This document shows positions 1 to 9,029 of a DNA stretch of 64,000 nt, piece by piece. Origin of the DNA: Vibrio diazotrophicus. Lineage in GTDB: Bacteria > Pseudomonadota > Gammaproteobacteria > Enterobacterales > Vibrionaceae. Each line of letters opens with the position of its first letter. Position 1 is the first letter of the stretch. The stretch covers positions 1,054,001 to 1,118,000 of the forward strand of contig NZ_CP151843.1 in NCBI RefSeq assembly GCF_038452265.1, written 5' to 3'. Below the pieces are notes generated by a model that worked only from the letters and a program-made list of their open reading frames with translations, was not told the origin of the DNA and searched no databases. The position numbers and the translations under genes are program-made.

Positions 1-755
1 AGCAAGCGTTCACATTTGATTGAGAAGCTATCACGGTGAGGCATGAATAAAACATAATGCTCACCGGACAAATGATAAAGCTGGGTAGATTCAGGCAAAT
101 TGAGCATCATTAAATCGGCAAAACGTCGGCGCAGTACTTTAAGCTGAGCGGCATCCTTCACTTCACTCTCATCGAGAATAAAACCCATAATCTCACCTGA
201 CAAAAATTCGTCCGGCTGTGAGTTCATAAATGCTTGTAATTGATCAAATCGGGGAAGAAAACTATCCATATGCAGCTTGGAACTGTTCTGAAACTGGTGT
301 CTGCGTTGCAGTAGGTATTGTCTTAATTGGCTCTGCTCACGATACCAGCCCATCCAACCGATAGTTAAAAAGATAACCCCGATAGGAAGAGATTCAACCA
401 AGCTATCCCAATAATACGCTGCATCGCCAAGCTCATAAAACTCGTCTAACAAATCCTGCAAACAAGATATGTACACGCCAAGAAGACCTAATGCCAAAAA
501 CTGTGTCACTCTACCAGCCTCTCGACAAGCCAAAATGACCACCAGCCAGATGCTGATAAACAACGTCATTGAACCTTCACCGAGAATGTCGAGCCACATC
601 CACTGTTGTGAACCCTTAATCTCACCCTGGCTAAAGTTAAAATACCATAAGCTGATAGTTGCAATAGCCCATAAATATAACCAGTGACGATGAGGAATAA
701 GACAATAAGTAAATTGACCAATTTTCCACAGTTGTTGTTGGAACCAACGATTCAT
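1..755 (-). CDS. Membrane protein with degenerate GGDEF-like C-terminus (3' end cut by window)
   Basis: An open frame runs from an ATG at 753-755 to the window edge without a stop (about 251 codons). The N-terminal 115 or so residues contain several hydrophobic segments, consistent with a multi-pass inner-membrane sensor. The later part shows LSGEHYVLFMP where a GGDEF protein has YGGDEFxxLLP, preceded by a FILDES segment where the LDIDHFK metal-binding motif would be. This suggests a diverged, probably inactive diguanylate cyclase domain; the end of the protein lies outside the window. It is transcribed away from the phytase gene. The membrane part is clear, while the GGDEF relationship is inferred from one short motif. 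Confidence 0.6.
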   Translation of the reverse strand, partial: MNRWFQQQLWKIGQFTYCLIPHRHWLYLWAIATISLWYFNFSQGEIKGSQQWMWLDILGEGSMTLFISIWLVVILACREAGRVTQFLALGLLGVYISCLQDLLDEFYELGDAAYYWDSLVESLPIGVIFLTIGWMGWYREQSQLRQYLLQRRHQFQNSSKLHMDSFLPRFDQLQAFMNSQPDEFLSGEIMGFILDESEVKDAAQLKVLRRRFADLMMLNLPESTQLYHLSGEHYVLFMPHRDSFSIKCERL

Positions 756-1050
756 AGTTTCTCCCTAGTTTACCTCGTCAGTTTTACCCAGCATGTATGA
801 CGAATTTGTGACATTAAAAGTCCAATTAGCTCACCTATTCTCTTGTTTTCAGCCCAAAATTCGTGAAATAACAAAACTCAACTGCTTTCATGCCTTGATA
901 AAGCTTAAATTCCGTCTCAGCCAATGAGCTCACAGCCACTCAAACCAAAAGGTAACTTATTGATTTTCAATTTGATTAAAGTTTCCCGTCACAAAATCTT
1001 TATATTTCGCGCTTAACTTCGCTGACGTTCATTCATATTGAGGATTAGTA

Positions 1051-3048
1051 ATGTCTGTTTTTAAATATTCGGTTATCGCAACAGCGCTGACACTAGCAAC
1101 CAGCAGCTATGCTGCTAACTCAACACAAACGAGTTACGAGGATATTGCTGACAGCGCAGTATGGCAGTCGAAGTCAGCTTCGCTGCTTATTGCGAGCTTA
1201 GAAGATGATGGTGTGGCCGTTTATAATGACAAAGGAATGGAAATTCAGCGTATTGATTCTGAACCCGCATTAGGGGTAGATGTTCGTTACGAGTTGCAAT
1301 CAGATTCAGGCAAAAGTATTGATATCGCTGCTATTGGCCTTCCTGATAGTGATGCTATTGCGCTTTACGCTATCGATGCTAATAGCGCACAACCTCTTAA
1401 AGAAGTCGGTCGAATTCCACTTAGCTTTAAACCGGAAGGTGTGTGTTTAATTAAGAATGTAACCACGGGCACGGTGAGCGTGATTGGTTACTCAGAAAGT
1501 GGATTAGTGGCTCAGTTTAAACTGATGTACGACGATAATCGGGTGACTAGCCTATTTAATATCGAAGGCAAAGCTTCTCCAGTCCGTGAACTGCAAATTG
1601 GTGGAGAATTAAGTGGCTGTGTATCTGATGATGTTAATGGCAAGCTATACGTTTTGGAGCAGGATCTAGGTATCTGGTCTTATGGCAACGACCCTGAAAA
1701 CGTTACAGAGCGTCAGTTGGTCAATGTTGTTGAACCGCTAGGTTCTTTAAAAGAGATCGAAAACATAGACATCATCAATCACGCTGGTGGCAAAGCTACT
1801 CTGGTTGTTGCGGATGAAGGTAATGGTTTCTTCCTCTTCGATTCACAAACTCATAAGCAGTTAGCTTCATTCAATATCGAAGGTGTTGAGGAAGCGAAGT
1901 TGGTCAGTGTAGGTAAAAACGAGCTTTGGATTGGCAACACTGAAGCCGATGAGCCTGTGTATCAATCTGTAAACTTTGATGAACTCTCAAAAATTGTAGG
2001 TTACAAAGTTGCAAACACAGTCCCACCCAAAGAAATGAAGGTTGAGGGGATCCGAATTGTTAAAGCGAGCGCTGAAACTCAACCTGTCAACAAAAGTGGT
2101 GATGCGGCAGACGATCCAGCGTTTTGGCTCAACGTGAACAACCCCGATCAGAGCCTCATTATTGCAACCAACAAGAAAAAAGGCTTAATGGCTTATCGTC
2201 TCAACGGCGAAGAAGTACAGTTCTTGAAAGCTGGTAAACCAAACAACATCGATATTCGTCAGAATCTGATTGATAGCAAAGGCAATAACGTAGATTTAGC
2301 CGCTGCATCGAACCGAGAACTCAATACCATCGCGCTATACACGATCACTGAGGGTGACGAACCAATTAAAGTACTTCCAGCTAAAGGTAAAAACGTACAT
2401 CAGGAAGAACCAGAACTGGTTTCTCAAGTCGATGAGGTTTATGGCCTATGTATGGGGCAAAGCACAGAAGGCACACCTTATGTTTACGTTAACGGTAAGA
2501 ATGGCATCGTAGAACAGTGGAAAATCACTCTGAACAACGGTTATGCGACTGGAGAAATGGTTCGTAGGGTATCAGTACCAACGCAGCCCGAAGGTTGTGT
2601 GGTTGATGATAAAACTCAAACCCTTTATGTCGGTGAAGAAGACAACGCGATATGGCAGTTTGATGCACGAGAAAACGGTTCAACAGAAGCGAAGCTTCTC
2701 GCAAAAATAGACGGTAAGCAAATCACAGATGATGTAGAAGGGTTAAGCCTGTACCAAAACGGTCAAGACAACCTTTTGATTGCGTCAAGCCAAGGCAGTC
2801 ACTCTTATGCGGTCTTTGACCTCAATCAAAATGGTAAATTTGCGTATTCCTTTGCTGTGATCGGTGATGACAGTATCGGTGTTGATGGTGCTAGCGAAAC
2901 AGATGGTATTCATGCTGTCGCGACGCCACTCGGTAGCCAATACCCGAACGGCATTTTTATCGCGCAAGACGGCTTCAACGTTGATAAGGAATATCACTCT
3001 GTGAATCAGAACTTCAAAATCGTCGACTGGCGTAGTATTGCCAAATAA
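1051..3048 (+). CDS. Two-domain beta-propeller phytase, secreted
   Basis: Predicted to release phosphate from phytate outside the cytoplasm. Residues 1-21 form a signal peptide (ending SSYAA). The C-terminal half, about residues 340-665, has the acidic metal-site signature of beta-propeller phytases: GDAADDPAFW, NNVDLAAASNR, PEGCVVDD, YVGEEDNAIW, DDVEGLSLY and a final DG-rich strand. The N-terminal half, about 25-335, repeats the fold in weaker form (PEGVC, SGCVSDD, YVLEQDLGIW), which is the known dual-domain arrangement in which only the C-terminal domain keeps a full active site. A GAGG ribosome site precedes the ATG. It stands alone and has its own terminator. No Pho box was recognised in front of it. 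Confidence 0.9.
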   Translation: MSVFKYSVIATALTLATSSYAANSTQTSYEDIADSAVWQSKSASLLIASLEDDGVAVYNDKGMEIQRIDSEPALGVDVRYELQSDSGKSIDIAAIGLPDSDAIALYAIDANSAQPLKEVGRIPLSFKPEGVCLIKNVTTGTVSVIGYSESGLVAQFKLMYDDNRVTSLFNIEGKASPVRELQIGGELSGCVSDDVNGKLYVLEQDLGIWSYGNDPENVTERQLVNVVEPLGSLKEIENIDIINHAGGKATLVVADEGNGFFLFDSQTHKQLASFNIEGVEEAKLVSVGKNELWIGNTEADEPVYQSVNFDELSKIVGYKVANTVPPKEMKVEGIRIVKASAETQPVNKSGDAADDPAFWLNVNNPDQSLIIATNKKKGLMAYRLNGEEVQFLKAGKPNNIDIRQNLIDSKGNNVDLAAASNRELNTIALYTITEGDEPIKVLPAKGKNVHQEEPELVSQVDEVYGLCMGQSTEGTPYVYVNGKNGIVEQWKITLNNGYATGEMVRRVSVPTQPEGCVVDDKTQTLYVGEEDNAIWQFDARENGSTEAKLLAKIDGKQITDDVEGLSLYQNGQDNLLIASSQGSHSYAVFDLNQNGKFAYSFAVIGDDSIGVDGASETDGIHAVATPLGSQYPNGIFIAQDGFNVDKEYHSVNQNFKIVDWRSIAK

Positions 3049-3081
3049 GTCCCTCGATACCCGTTCTCGTACCACTAATAT

Positions 3082-3105
3082 CCTCCGGCATAGCCGGAGG
3101 TTTTT
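3082..3105 (+). terminator. Rho-independent terminator of the phytase gene
   Basis: The 8-bp stem CCTCCGGC/GCCGGAGG with loop ATA is followed by five T. It lies 34 bases after the phytase stop codon. Confidence 0.85.
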
Positions 3106-3177
3106 CATATGCGCCTATAAGGCTTTCTTACCAGCAGCGCCCTAACAGGCGCATCGTGATCTGACATTCACAGATAT

Positions 3178-3202
3178 AAAAAAACCTGAGCAGAGCTCAG
3201 GT
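3178..3202 (-). terminator. Terminator of malEFG / MicX-type RNA
   Basis: Perfect 8-bp stem ACCTGAGC/GCTCAGGT with loop TCT, followed on the minus strand by a run of seven T. Confidence 0.85.
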
Positions 3203-3362
3203 CATGGTTACAAAAACCGTTAGTCATTTACAGTAAGGAATTGAGCTAACAGCCAGCTATGCGTAACGCCAGAAGTTATGTATCTAACTTAACTGATCAG
3301 CGGCCAAACCAAGTTGTTAAGCAGACACAAAATGGGCGACCTTACAGTCGCCCTTATCGTTG
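3178..3362 (-). ncRNA. micX: malG 3' UTR, position of a MicX-type sRNA
   Basis: After the malG stop the minus strand continues for about 180 bases without a gene and ends in a strong terminator (ACCTGAGC-TCT-GCTCAGGT then seven U, 3178-3202). A GGGCGAC/GTCGCCC hairpin lies at 3334-3353, right after the stop. In V. cholerae the sRNA MicX is cut by RNase E from the 3' UTR of the malG orthologue (VCA0943) and represses an outer-membrane protein and a peptide-binding protein. The gene order and the long structured 3' UTR match. Sequence similarity to V. cholerae MicX was not checked, so the name is by position. The precise 5' end is unknown. Confidence 0.5.
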
Positions 3363-4253
3363 TTATCCTTTCACACCGCCGGCCGTTAGTCCTCCGACTA
3401 GCCAACGCTGCGCAAGCAAGAATACGATAGTAATTGGTAAAGCAGATAAAACTGCCGCTGCCGCAAAGTCTCCCCATAAGTAGTTTTGAGGGTACAAATA
3501 CTGCTGCATACCAACCGCAAGTGTGTATGAGTTTACATCAGAAAGTAGCAAAGATGCCACTGGAACCTCACCCACAACACCGATAAATGAGAGAATAAAC
3601 ACAACTGCCAGAATCGGTACGGAAAGCGGTAAAAGTACTAGGCGGAATGCTTGCCATGGTGTTGCGCCGTCAAGTGCTGCCGCTTCTTCCAATGAAAGGT
3701 CAATCGTTTCAAAGTAGCCTTTGATAGTCCAAACATGCAGCGCGATACCGCCCAAGTAAGAGAAAATCAAACCGCCGTGAGTGTTCAAACCAAGGAATGG
3801 AATGTATTGACCCAACTTATCAAACAATGCGTATAGAGCCACCAGCGCCAATACTGCAGGGAACATCTGGAAAATCATCATTGCTTTCAAGATAGTGCTC
3901 TTACCTTTGAACTTCATACGAGCAAATGCATAAGCAGAAGTTGTAGATAGCGCGACGATCAACACTGAACTGATTGCTGCAACTTTAACTGAGTTCCATA
4001 ACCACGTTAGAACAGGGAATGGAGGCGGTGTTACTGTTCCATCCGCATTTTCTACCGCGATACCGAGCGCCAGTTTCCAGTGCTCAAGAGACGGATTCTC
4101 AGGAATTAAACTACCTGTTGCAAAGTTACCCTCACGGAAAGAAATCGCCACGATCATCAGCAGTGGGAAAATGATTAACGCTAAGAATGTACACAGCGCA
4201 ATATGCGTCGCCAACACTCTGTATTTTAAGGTTTTACCTTGAACCATAGCCAT
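3363..4253 (-). CDS. malG: Maltose/maltodextrin ABC transporter permease MalG
   Basis: Inner-membrane subunit of the maltose importer; with MalF it forms the channel energised by MalK and fed by MalE. At 296 aa it has the usual MalG length. It shows an N-terminal transmembrane helix (about 17-38), a periplasmic loop, and five further helices. The EAA coupling loop EEAAALDGATPWQAFRLVLLP is centred near residue 190 and the protein ends GGLTAGGVKG, as MalG does. It lies 11 bases after malF, so they are translated from one mRNA. Confidence 0.96.
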   Translation of the reverse strand: MAMVQGKTLKYRVLATHIALCTFLALIIFPLLMIVAISFREGNFATGSLIPENPSLEHWKLALGIAVENADGTVTPPPFPVLTWLWNSVKVAAISSVLIVALSTTSAYAFARMKFKGKSTILKAMMIFQMFPAVLALVALYALFDKLGQYIPFLGLNTHGGLIFSYLGGIALHVWTIKGYFETIDLSLEEAAALDGATPWQAFRLVLLPLSVPILAVVFILSFIGVVGEVPVASLLLSDVNSYTLAVGMQQYLYPQNYLWGDFAAAAVLSALPITIVFLLAQRWLVGGLTAGGVKG

Positions 4254-4264
4254 TGTGCGACTCC

Positions 4265-5839
4265 TTAATCTTGCTCAAGCTTAGTGAAACGAAGGTTGAG
4301 TAGTGCTAAACCACCTACTAACAAGAAGATCAATGTTGCGATTGCACTCGCCAGACCGAAATCTTGACCGCCGCCACCTTCAAACGCGATACGGTAGGTA
4401 TAACTTACCAATAGGTCGGTATAACCCGCAGGCTCAGAAGTACCAATCATATTCGGACCACCTTGCGTTAACAGTTGAATCATCACAAAGTTATTGAAGT
4501 TGAATGCAAAACTCGCAATTAGAAGCGGCGTCATTGGCTTTATCATCAAAGGCAATGTGATACGAGTAAAGTTGCTCATAAAGTTTGAACCATCAATTGC
4601 CGATGCTTCGTATAAATCATCTGGTATTGCTTTTAGAAGCCCCATACATAAGATCATCATGTAAGGGAAACCTAGCCATGTGTTAACAATCAACACCATG
4701 GTTTTAGCAAGTAACGGCTCAGAGAACCAAGACGGGCTGATACCAAACATCGCTTCGAGTACCATATTGATTTCACCGAAGCTTTGGTTAAACAAACCTT
4801 TAAAAATCAGAATCGAAATGAAAGCAGGTACCGCGTATGGAAGAATTAATAGAACTCGGTAAATCGCTCGACCTTTCAACGCTTCCCACTGTACAACGCT
4901 CGCAAGCACTAGGCCGATAAGCAGAGTGAACACGACAGTCAATAGAGAGAAAATCACCGTCCAAATAAAGATGCTGATAAAGGGTTCTTTAATACCGTCA
5001 TCTTTCCATACACGTTCAAAGTTATGAGTACCGATAGAGACAACAAAACCTGGTGATACCGTTGAGCCAACAAACTGGCCACTCTCATCTACAGGTTGGT
5101 AGAAACCGACATCCATGTTTGGACGCAGTACTTCACCAGTTTCTTGGTTAGTCAGAGTAACGCCGTCTTCGTGCATTTTGTAAAGCGGTAATACCGCAGC
5201 GAACTTACGTAAGCCGCTCATGCGAATGTCATTACCATCAGGGAAATGGAGGTCGAATTCACTCAAAGTAGAGCGATTGCTAATAATGGTTTTAATTGGT
5301 GCTTTTTTACCTGATACAGGCTGTTCAGCAGGCGTAAGGTTTAACTCTCGACTTGCAGCATTCAACGAAAATGCTTCCGTCACATATTGAGTATCACCAT
5401 CTTGAATCGTAATTTGAAAACCTGAGCCGGTCTCATATAGGTCAAATGAGTAGCTTTGACCGCTCTGGAACGTTCTATCCATCAATACAGATTGAGCACG
5501 TTCTAAAGAGAGTTGGTTCTTAGCGCTATAGTTGGTGAAAGCCAAGTTAACGGTGTACGCCAAAGGGAAAAGGATGAACAGAATCATCCCCGCGACACCT
5601 GGGTAGATATAGCGATGGGCGTAAGTTTTCTTACTGCCAAAAATATAGAGTGCTAATGCGGTAAGAAAGAGAGTAAGTAACGCAAAGGCAGACTCACCGC
5701 GCGAATACATAAGAATGGATGCATAACCATTGACCACACCAACAGTCCCTAACGCAGCCCACTTAAGTAGTGCACGCTTATTAGAAGATGACGGTGTTGA
5801 TGGTGTTGGCATCGCTTCTGAACCTTGAACTGACTGCAT
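4265..5839 (-). CDS. malF: Maltose/maltodextrin ABC transporter permease MalF
   Basis: Partner permease of MalG. The 524 residues fit the family (about 514 in E. coli). Three N-terminal helices are followed by the long periplasmic P2 domain (about residues 120-275) that MalF uses to contact MalE, then five helices with the EAA motif YEASAIDGSNFMSNFTRITLPL. A second in-frame ATG lies at 5812, so the first nine residues are uncertain. It is preceded by a stem-loop between malE and malF that probably lowers malFG expression relative to malE. Confidence 0.96.
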   Translation of the reverse strand: MQSVQGSEAMPTPSTPSSSNKRALLKWAALGTVGVVNGYASILMYSRGESAFALLTLFLTALALYIFGSKKTYAHRYIYPGVAGMILFILFPLAYTVNLAFTNYSAKNQLSLERAQSVLMDRTFQSGQSYSFDLYETGSGFQITIQDGDTQYVTEAFSLNAASRELNLTPAEQPVSGKKAPIKTIISNRSTLSEFDLHFPDGNDIRMSGLRKFAAVLPLYKMHEDGVTLTNQETGEVLRPNMDVGFYQPVDESGQFVGSTVSPGFVVSIGTHNFERVWKDDGIKEPFISIFIWTVIFSLLTVVFTLLIGLVLASVVQWEALKGRAIYRVLLILPYAVPAFISILIFKGLFNQSFGEINMVLEAMFGISPSWFSEPLLAKTMVLIVNTWLGFPYMMILCMGLLKAIPDDLYEASAIDGSNFMSNFTRITLPLMIKPMTPLLIASFAFNFNNFVMIQLLTQGGPNMIGTSEPAGYTDLLVSYTYRIAFEGGGGQDFGLASAIATLIFLLVGGLALLNLRFTKLEQD

Positions 5840-5874
5840 AGTACAACCTGCTAGCGAAATAAACTGAGAAAGTA

Positions 5875-5894
5875 GGGAGGAGTTACCCCCTCCC
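5875..5894 (-). terminator. Stem-loop between malE and malF (attenuator)
   Basis: A GGGAGG/CCTCCC inverted repeat with a short loop and no T run sits 20 bases after the malE stop. In enteric bacteria hairpins at this place stabilise malE mRNA and lower malFG; the same role is inferred here. Confidence 0.5.
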
Positions 5895-5913
5895 CAAAAG
5901 TAGAGCTAAAAAA

Positions 5914-7095
5914 TTACTTAACCATTTGCTTTTCTGCATCTGCAAGTGCTGCATCTACAGTTTGACGACCATCAACGATGTTGACGATTGCGTTCTTAGC
6001 TGCGCCCCAGAAAGCATTCATCTGAGGGATGTTTGGCATAATTTCACCGTTCATTGCGTTATCCATTGTTGCCGCAATGCGAGGGTCATTACCCAATTCT
6101 TGTTGGAAAGAGTTCAAAGCAACCGCACCTAGTGGCTTGTCATCATTCATCTTACGTAGACCGTCGTTGGTTAGTAGGTAGTTCTCTAGGAATTCTACTG
6201 CTAGGTCTTTGTTAGGAGATGCAGTGCTGATACCTGCAGTTAGTACACCAACGAACGGTTTAGATGAGTGACCATTAAATTTAGGCAGAGTAGTCACACC
6301 GTAGTTGATTCCTGATTTCTCAATGTTGCCCCATGACCAAGGACCATTGATTGTCATTGCTGTATTGCCTTTGTTGAATTCAGCTTCAGAAACTGAGTAA
6401 TCCATATCAGAAGAAATAACGCCTTTATCAACAAGACCTTTCACAAAGTTCATCGCATCCGAAACGCCTTTGTTTGCGATACCAGCATCTTTAACATCGT
6501 AACCTTGAGCTGTGTATTTAAACGCGTAACCACCGTCAGCTGCCATTAGAGGCCAAGTGAAGTACGGTTCTTTTAGGTTCCACATGATTGCAGATTTGCC
6601 TTGTTTCTTAAGCTCAGCATTTAGCTCTGCAACTTCTTCCCAAGATTTTGGTGGATTTGGAACAAGATCTTTGTTGTAGATAAGAGATAGTGATTCAACT
6701 GCGATTGGGTAACCAATAAGCTTGCCGTTGTAGTTAACCGCATCCCAAGCGAAATCGATAATGCCTTCTTTAACTTGTTGAGATGGTTTCACTTCTGCTA
6801 GCAAACCTGCTTCAGCATAGCCACCAAAACGGTCGTGCGCCCAAAATACAATATCAGGACCGTCACCAGTTGAAGCGGTTTGAGGGAACTTATCTTGAAG
6901 CGCATCTGGGTGTGCAACAGTTACTTTAATACCCGTGTCTTCTTCAAACTTCTTACCAACTTCAGCCAATCCATTGTAGCCTTTGTCTCCGTTGATCCAG
7001 ATAGTCAATTGGCCTTCTTCGATTGCAGCGTGAGCTCCAAATGAACCAAGAGCTACTAATGTGCTAAGCGCTACGGTACTTAGGGCGTTTTTCAT
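5914..7095 (-). CDS. malE: Periplasmic maltose/maltodextrin-binding protein MalE
   Basis: High-affinity receptor that delivers maltose and maltodextrins to MalFGK2. A signal peptide ends at GAHA, followed by the mature start IEEGQLTIWINGDKGYNGL, typical of MalE. WAHDRFGGYAEAGLLAE and SLIYNKDLVPNPPKSWEE are also family hallmarks. Two ATGs are 6 bases apart (7101 and 7095). The second is chosen because GGA lies 7 bases before it, whereas the first overlaps the ribosome site. It is the first gene of malEFG and faces malK across a 749-bp regulatory region. Confidence 0.96.
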   Translation of the reverse strand: MKNALSTVALSTLVALGSFGAHAAIEEGQLTIWINGDKGYNGLAEVGKKFEEDTGIKVTVAHPDALQDKFPQTASTGDGPDIVFWAHDRFGGYAEAGLLAEVKPSQQVKEGIIDFAWDAVNYNGKLIGYPIAVESLSLIYNKDLVPNPPKSWEEVAELNAELKKQGKSAIMWNLKEPYFTWPLMAADGGYAFKYTAQGYDVKDAGIANKGVSDAMNFVKGLVDKGVISSDMDYSVSEAEFNKGNTAMTINGPWSWGNIEKSGINYGVTTLPKFNGHSSKPFVGVLTAGISTASPNKDLAVEFLENYLLTNDGLRKMNDDKPLGAVALNSFQQELGNDPRIAATMDNAMNGEIMPNIPQMNAFWGAAKNAIVNIVDGRQTVDAALADAEKQMVK

Positions 7096-7185
7096 GTTCA
7101 TATCCTTTTAATATTTATGTTGTAGAGCTAACCAAGAGGTTTTGCCGTATTTCGTCACATATCATCAGAAAAAACAGACTACGAC

Positions 7186-7399
7186 TCATCCTCCTGCGCA
7201 CTACGCCCTAGCTATTATGGACTATTTTCGTGATCTGCATCGTCACAAGTGGTAGACGAAAGTCACAAAAAGGTATTTTGTTGTGAGCGAGCTCAACTTC
7301 AAAAGCATCAATTATTTGAGCTTGATCTAACTACGCCCTATTCCCCCTCCTCCTACTCATCCCTGTCTACTACCCCCACAAAAAAATGGATTAGGAGGA
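7186..7399. promoter_or_regulatory. MalT-box cluster and CRP-like site between malE and malK
   Basis: Core MalT boxes (GGATGA or GGAGGA) occur on the minus strand at 7186-7191, 7348-7353 and 7357-7362, in runs such as GGGATGAGTAGGAGGAGG, and on the plus strand around 7389-7400 (GGATTAGGAGGATG). A CRP-like dyad TGTGA-N6-TCAAC is at 7282-7297. The same combination, MalT boxes flanking CRP sites, drives the divergent malE/malK promoters of enteric bacteria. The boxes are seen in the sequence; binding is inferred. Confidence 0.6.
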
Positions 7400-7496
7400 T
7401 GTCATCTTGGTTCACATCTTAGAGACTAACTACGTCCAAAGTGGATGGTAAGAGTCTTTTATTAGCACCGAACATTAGGTGTTTACATTGCCGGTT

Positions 7497-7843
7497 AGAT
7501 TGCTTAAGCAAATGTGCATACGACGCAAGTTCGTCGTTCCGGGGGGAACACATATTTGCATTAATAAGTATCTAATTTTGGCTATGAGGGGTGATGTATG
7601 ATTTCGAGCAGCGTTTACCCAAATATTACTAAAATACATCACCCTTTCTTTTCTTACCGATAAAGGCTAAAAGCGAATTGGGATTACACCAAATTATTAG
7701 CCACTTAAATGATTCTTCTCAAAGTCGAGAAATCATAAACTTAAATGTATTCCTACTATTATTGCTAGTAGTTCATTGCACAAAACAATGTCGTACAATG
7801 ATGAGCAATAGTAATTAAAAAGTGTTGATCGAGGACGAGCTAG
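7497..7843 (+). other. Long structured leader upstream of malK
   Basis: No gene is visible here, but dyads are dense. An outer pairing GCAAATGTG/CACATATTTGC (about 7508-7559) encloses two hairpins, CGACG-CAAGTT-CGTCG and GTTCC-GGGG-GGAAC, forming a three-way junction. It is followed by a perfect 11-bp inverted repeat GGGTGATGTAT (7589-7599) / ATACATCACCC (7634-7644) that runs into TTTCTTTTCTT and so looks like a terminator. Further hairpins lie at 7709-7736 and near 7753-7772. Attenuation of malK or a separate small RNA are both possible. Comparative RNA searches have reported malK-associated motifs, but I cannot match the consensus from memory. Confidence 0.45.
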
Positions 7844-8968
7844 ATGTCGAATGTCACGTTAAAAAATGTTTGTAAAGCTTATGGCGATGTAGTGATTTCT
7901 AAGAATGTTGATTTGGACATTCAAGAAGGCGAATTCGTTGTATTCGTAGGTCCATCTGGTTGTGGTAAATCGACGTTACTTCGCTGCATTGCAGGCTTAG
8001 AAGACATCACATCCGGTGACTTGTACATCGGCGACCAACGCATGAACGATGTTGAACCTTCTAAACGTGGGGTGGGTATGGTGTTCCAGTCATACGCTCT
8101 TTACCCTCACCTAAACCTTTATGACAACATGTCTTTTGGTTTGAAACTGGCAAAAGCTGATAAAGAAGAAATTCATAAGCGTGTCGATCATGCTGCAGAC
8201 ATTCTACAGTTGACGCATTTGCTTGACCGCCAACCAAAAGCATTGTCAGGTGGTCAACGTCAGCGTGTTGCCATCGGTCGTACTTTGGTGTCTCAACCTA
8301 ACGTATTCCTGCTTGATGAACCTTTATCAAACCTAGATGCGGCACTTCGAGTGCAAATGCGTTCAGAAATCACTAAGCTGCAACGCAAACTGGGTTGCAC
8401 CATGATTTATGTTACCCATGACCAAGTAGAAGCAATGACAATGGCTGACAAAATTGTTGTGCTTGATGCGGGATATGTATCGCAAGTCGGTCAACCTCTT
8501 GAGCTCTACCACTACCCTAGAAACCGTTTTGTCGCAGGCTTCATCGGCTCACCAAAAATGAACTTTATGAGCGTATTTATTGAAGCGGTAGAGAAAGACC
8601 GAGTAATGGTGCAACTTTCTAATGGCACGACATTCTGGATTCCTGTCGATGGAACAACCGTAAACCGTGGTGAGCGCATGTCTTTAGGTGTTCGCCCAGA
8701 ACATTTGCTCACTGCAAGTGAAGGTGACGCTATCATTGAAGGTAAAGTGATGATGGTTGAGAAACTGGGTAATGAAACTCAGGTTTACATGAACCTCAAA
8801 GGCTCTGACTCAGATGTGATCTATCGTCAGCCAGATACGCTAGATGTTGAAACAGATGATGTGCTGTCGATTGGTATTCCAGCGCACCGTTGTCACCTGT
8901 TCCACAGTGATGGCCGCGCATGCCGCCGTCTGTTTAAAGAAAAAGGCGTTGAGCTTCCAGAAGCATAA
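7844..8968 (+). CDS. malK: Maltose/maltodextrin importer ATPase MalK
   Basis: ATP-binding subunit of MalFGK2. Walker A is GPSGCGKST (near residue 36), the Q-loop FQSYALYPH, the signature LSGGQRQR (near 135) and Walker B VFLLDEPLSNLD, followed by the H-loop YVTHDQVEAMT. The C-terminal 140 residues form the TOBE-type regulatory domain (MSLGVRPEHL) that in E. coli contacts MalT and EIIA-Glc. Length (374 aa against about 371) is normal. A GAGG ribosome site precedes the ATG. It is transcribed alone and ends in a very strong terminator. Confidence 0.97.
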   Translation: MSNVTLKNVCKAYGDVVISKNVDLDIQEGEFVVFVGPSGCGKSTLLRCIAGLEDITSGDLYIGDQRMNDVEPSKRGVGMVFQSYALYPHLNLYDNMSFGLKLAKADKEEIHKRVDHAADILQLTHLLDRQPKALSGGQRQRVAIGRTLVSQPNVFLLDEPLSNLDAALRVQMRSEITKLQRKLGCTMIYVTHDQVEAMTMADKIVVLDAGYVSQVGQPLELYHYPRNRFVAGFIGSPKMNFMSVFIEAVEKDRVMVQLSNGTTFWIPVDGTTVNRGERMSLGVRPEHLLTASEGDAIIEGKVMMVEKLGNETQVYMNLKGSDSDVIYRQPDTLDVETDDVLSIGIPAHRCHLFHSDGRACRRLFKEKGVELPEA

Positions 8969-8991
8969 AATGCATTGAAGACATACTTATT

Positions 8992-9029
8992 AAGCGTCCT
9001 CTTAATTACTCATTAAGAGGACGCTTTTA
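8992..9029 (+). terminator. malK terminator
   Basis: A perfect 15-bp stem (AAGCGTCCTCTTAAT at 8992-9006 with its complement at 9012-9026), loop TACTC, then TTATTT. Confidence 0.9.

Noticed and set aside
2785..3108. A 107-codon minus-strand frame at the end of the phytase gene
   Set aside because: It is the reverse of a clear phytase frame and includes the terminator hairpin.
7201..7260. GTGATCTGCATCGTCAC as a CRP site
   Set aside because: The two halves are spaced wrongly for CRP (nine instead of six bases between TGA and TCA halves); the better dyad is at 7282-7297.
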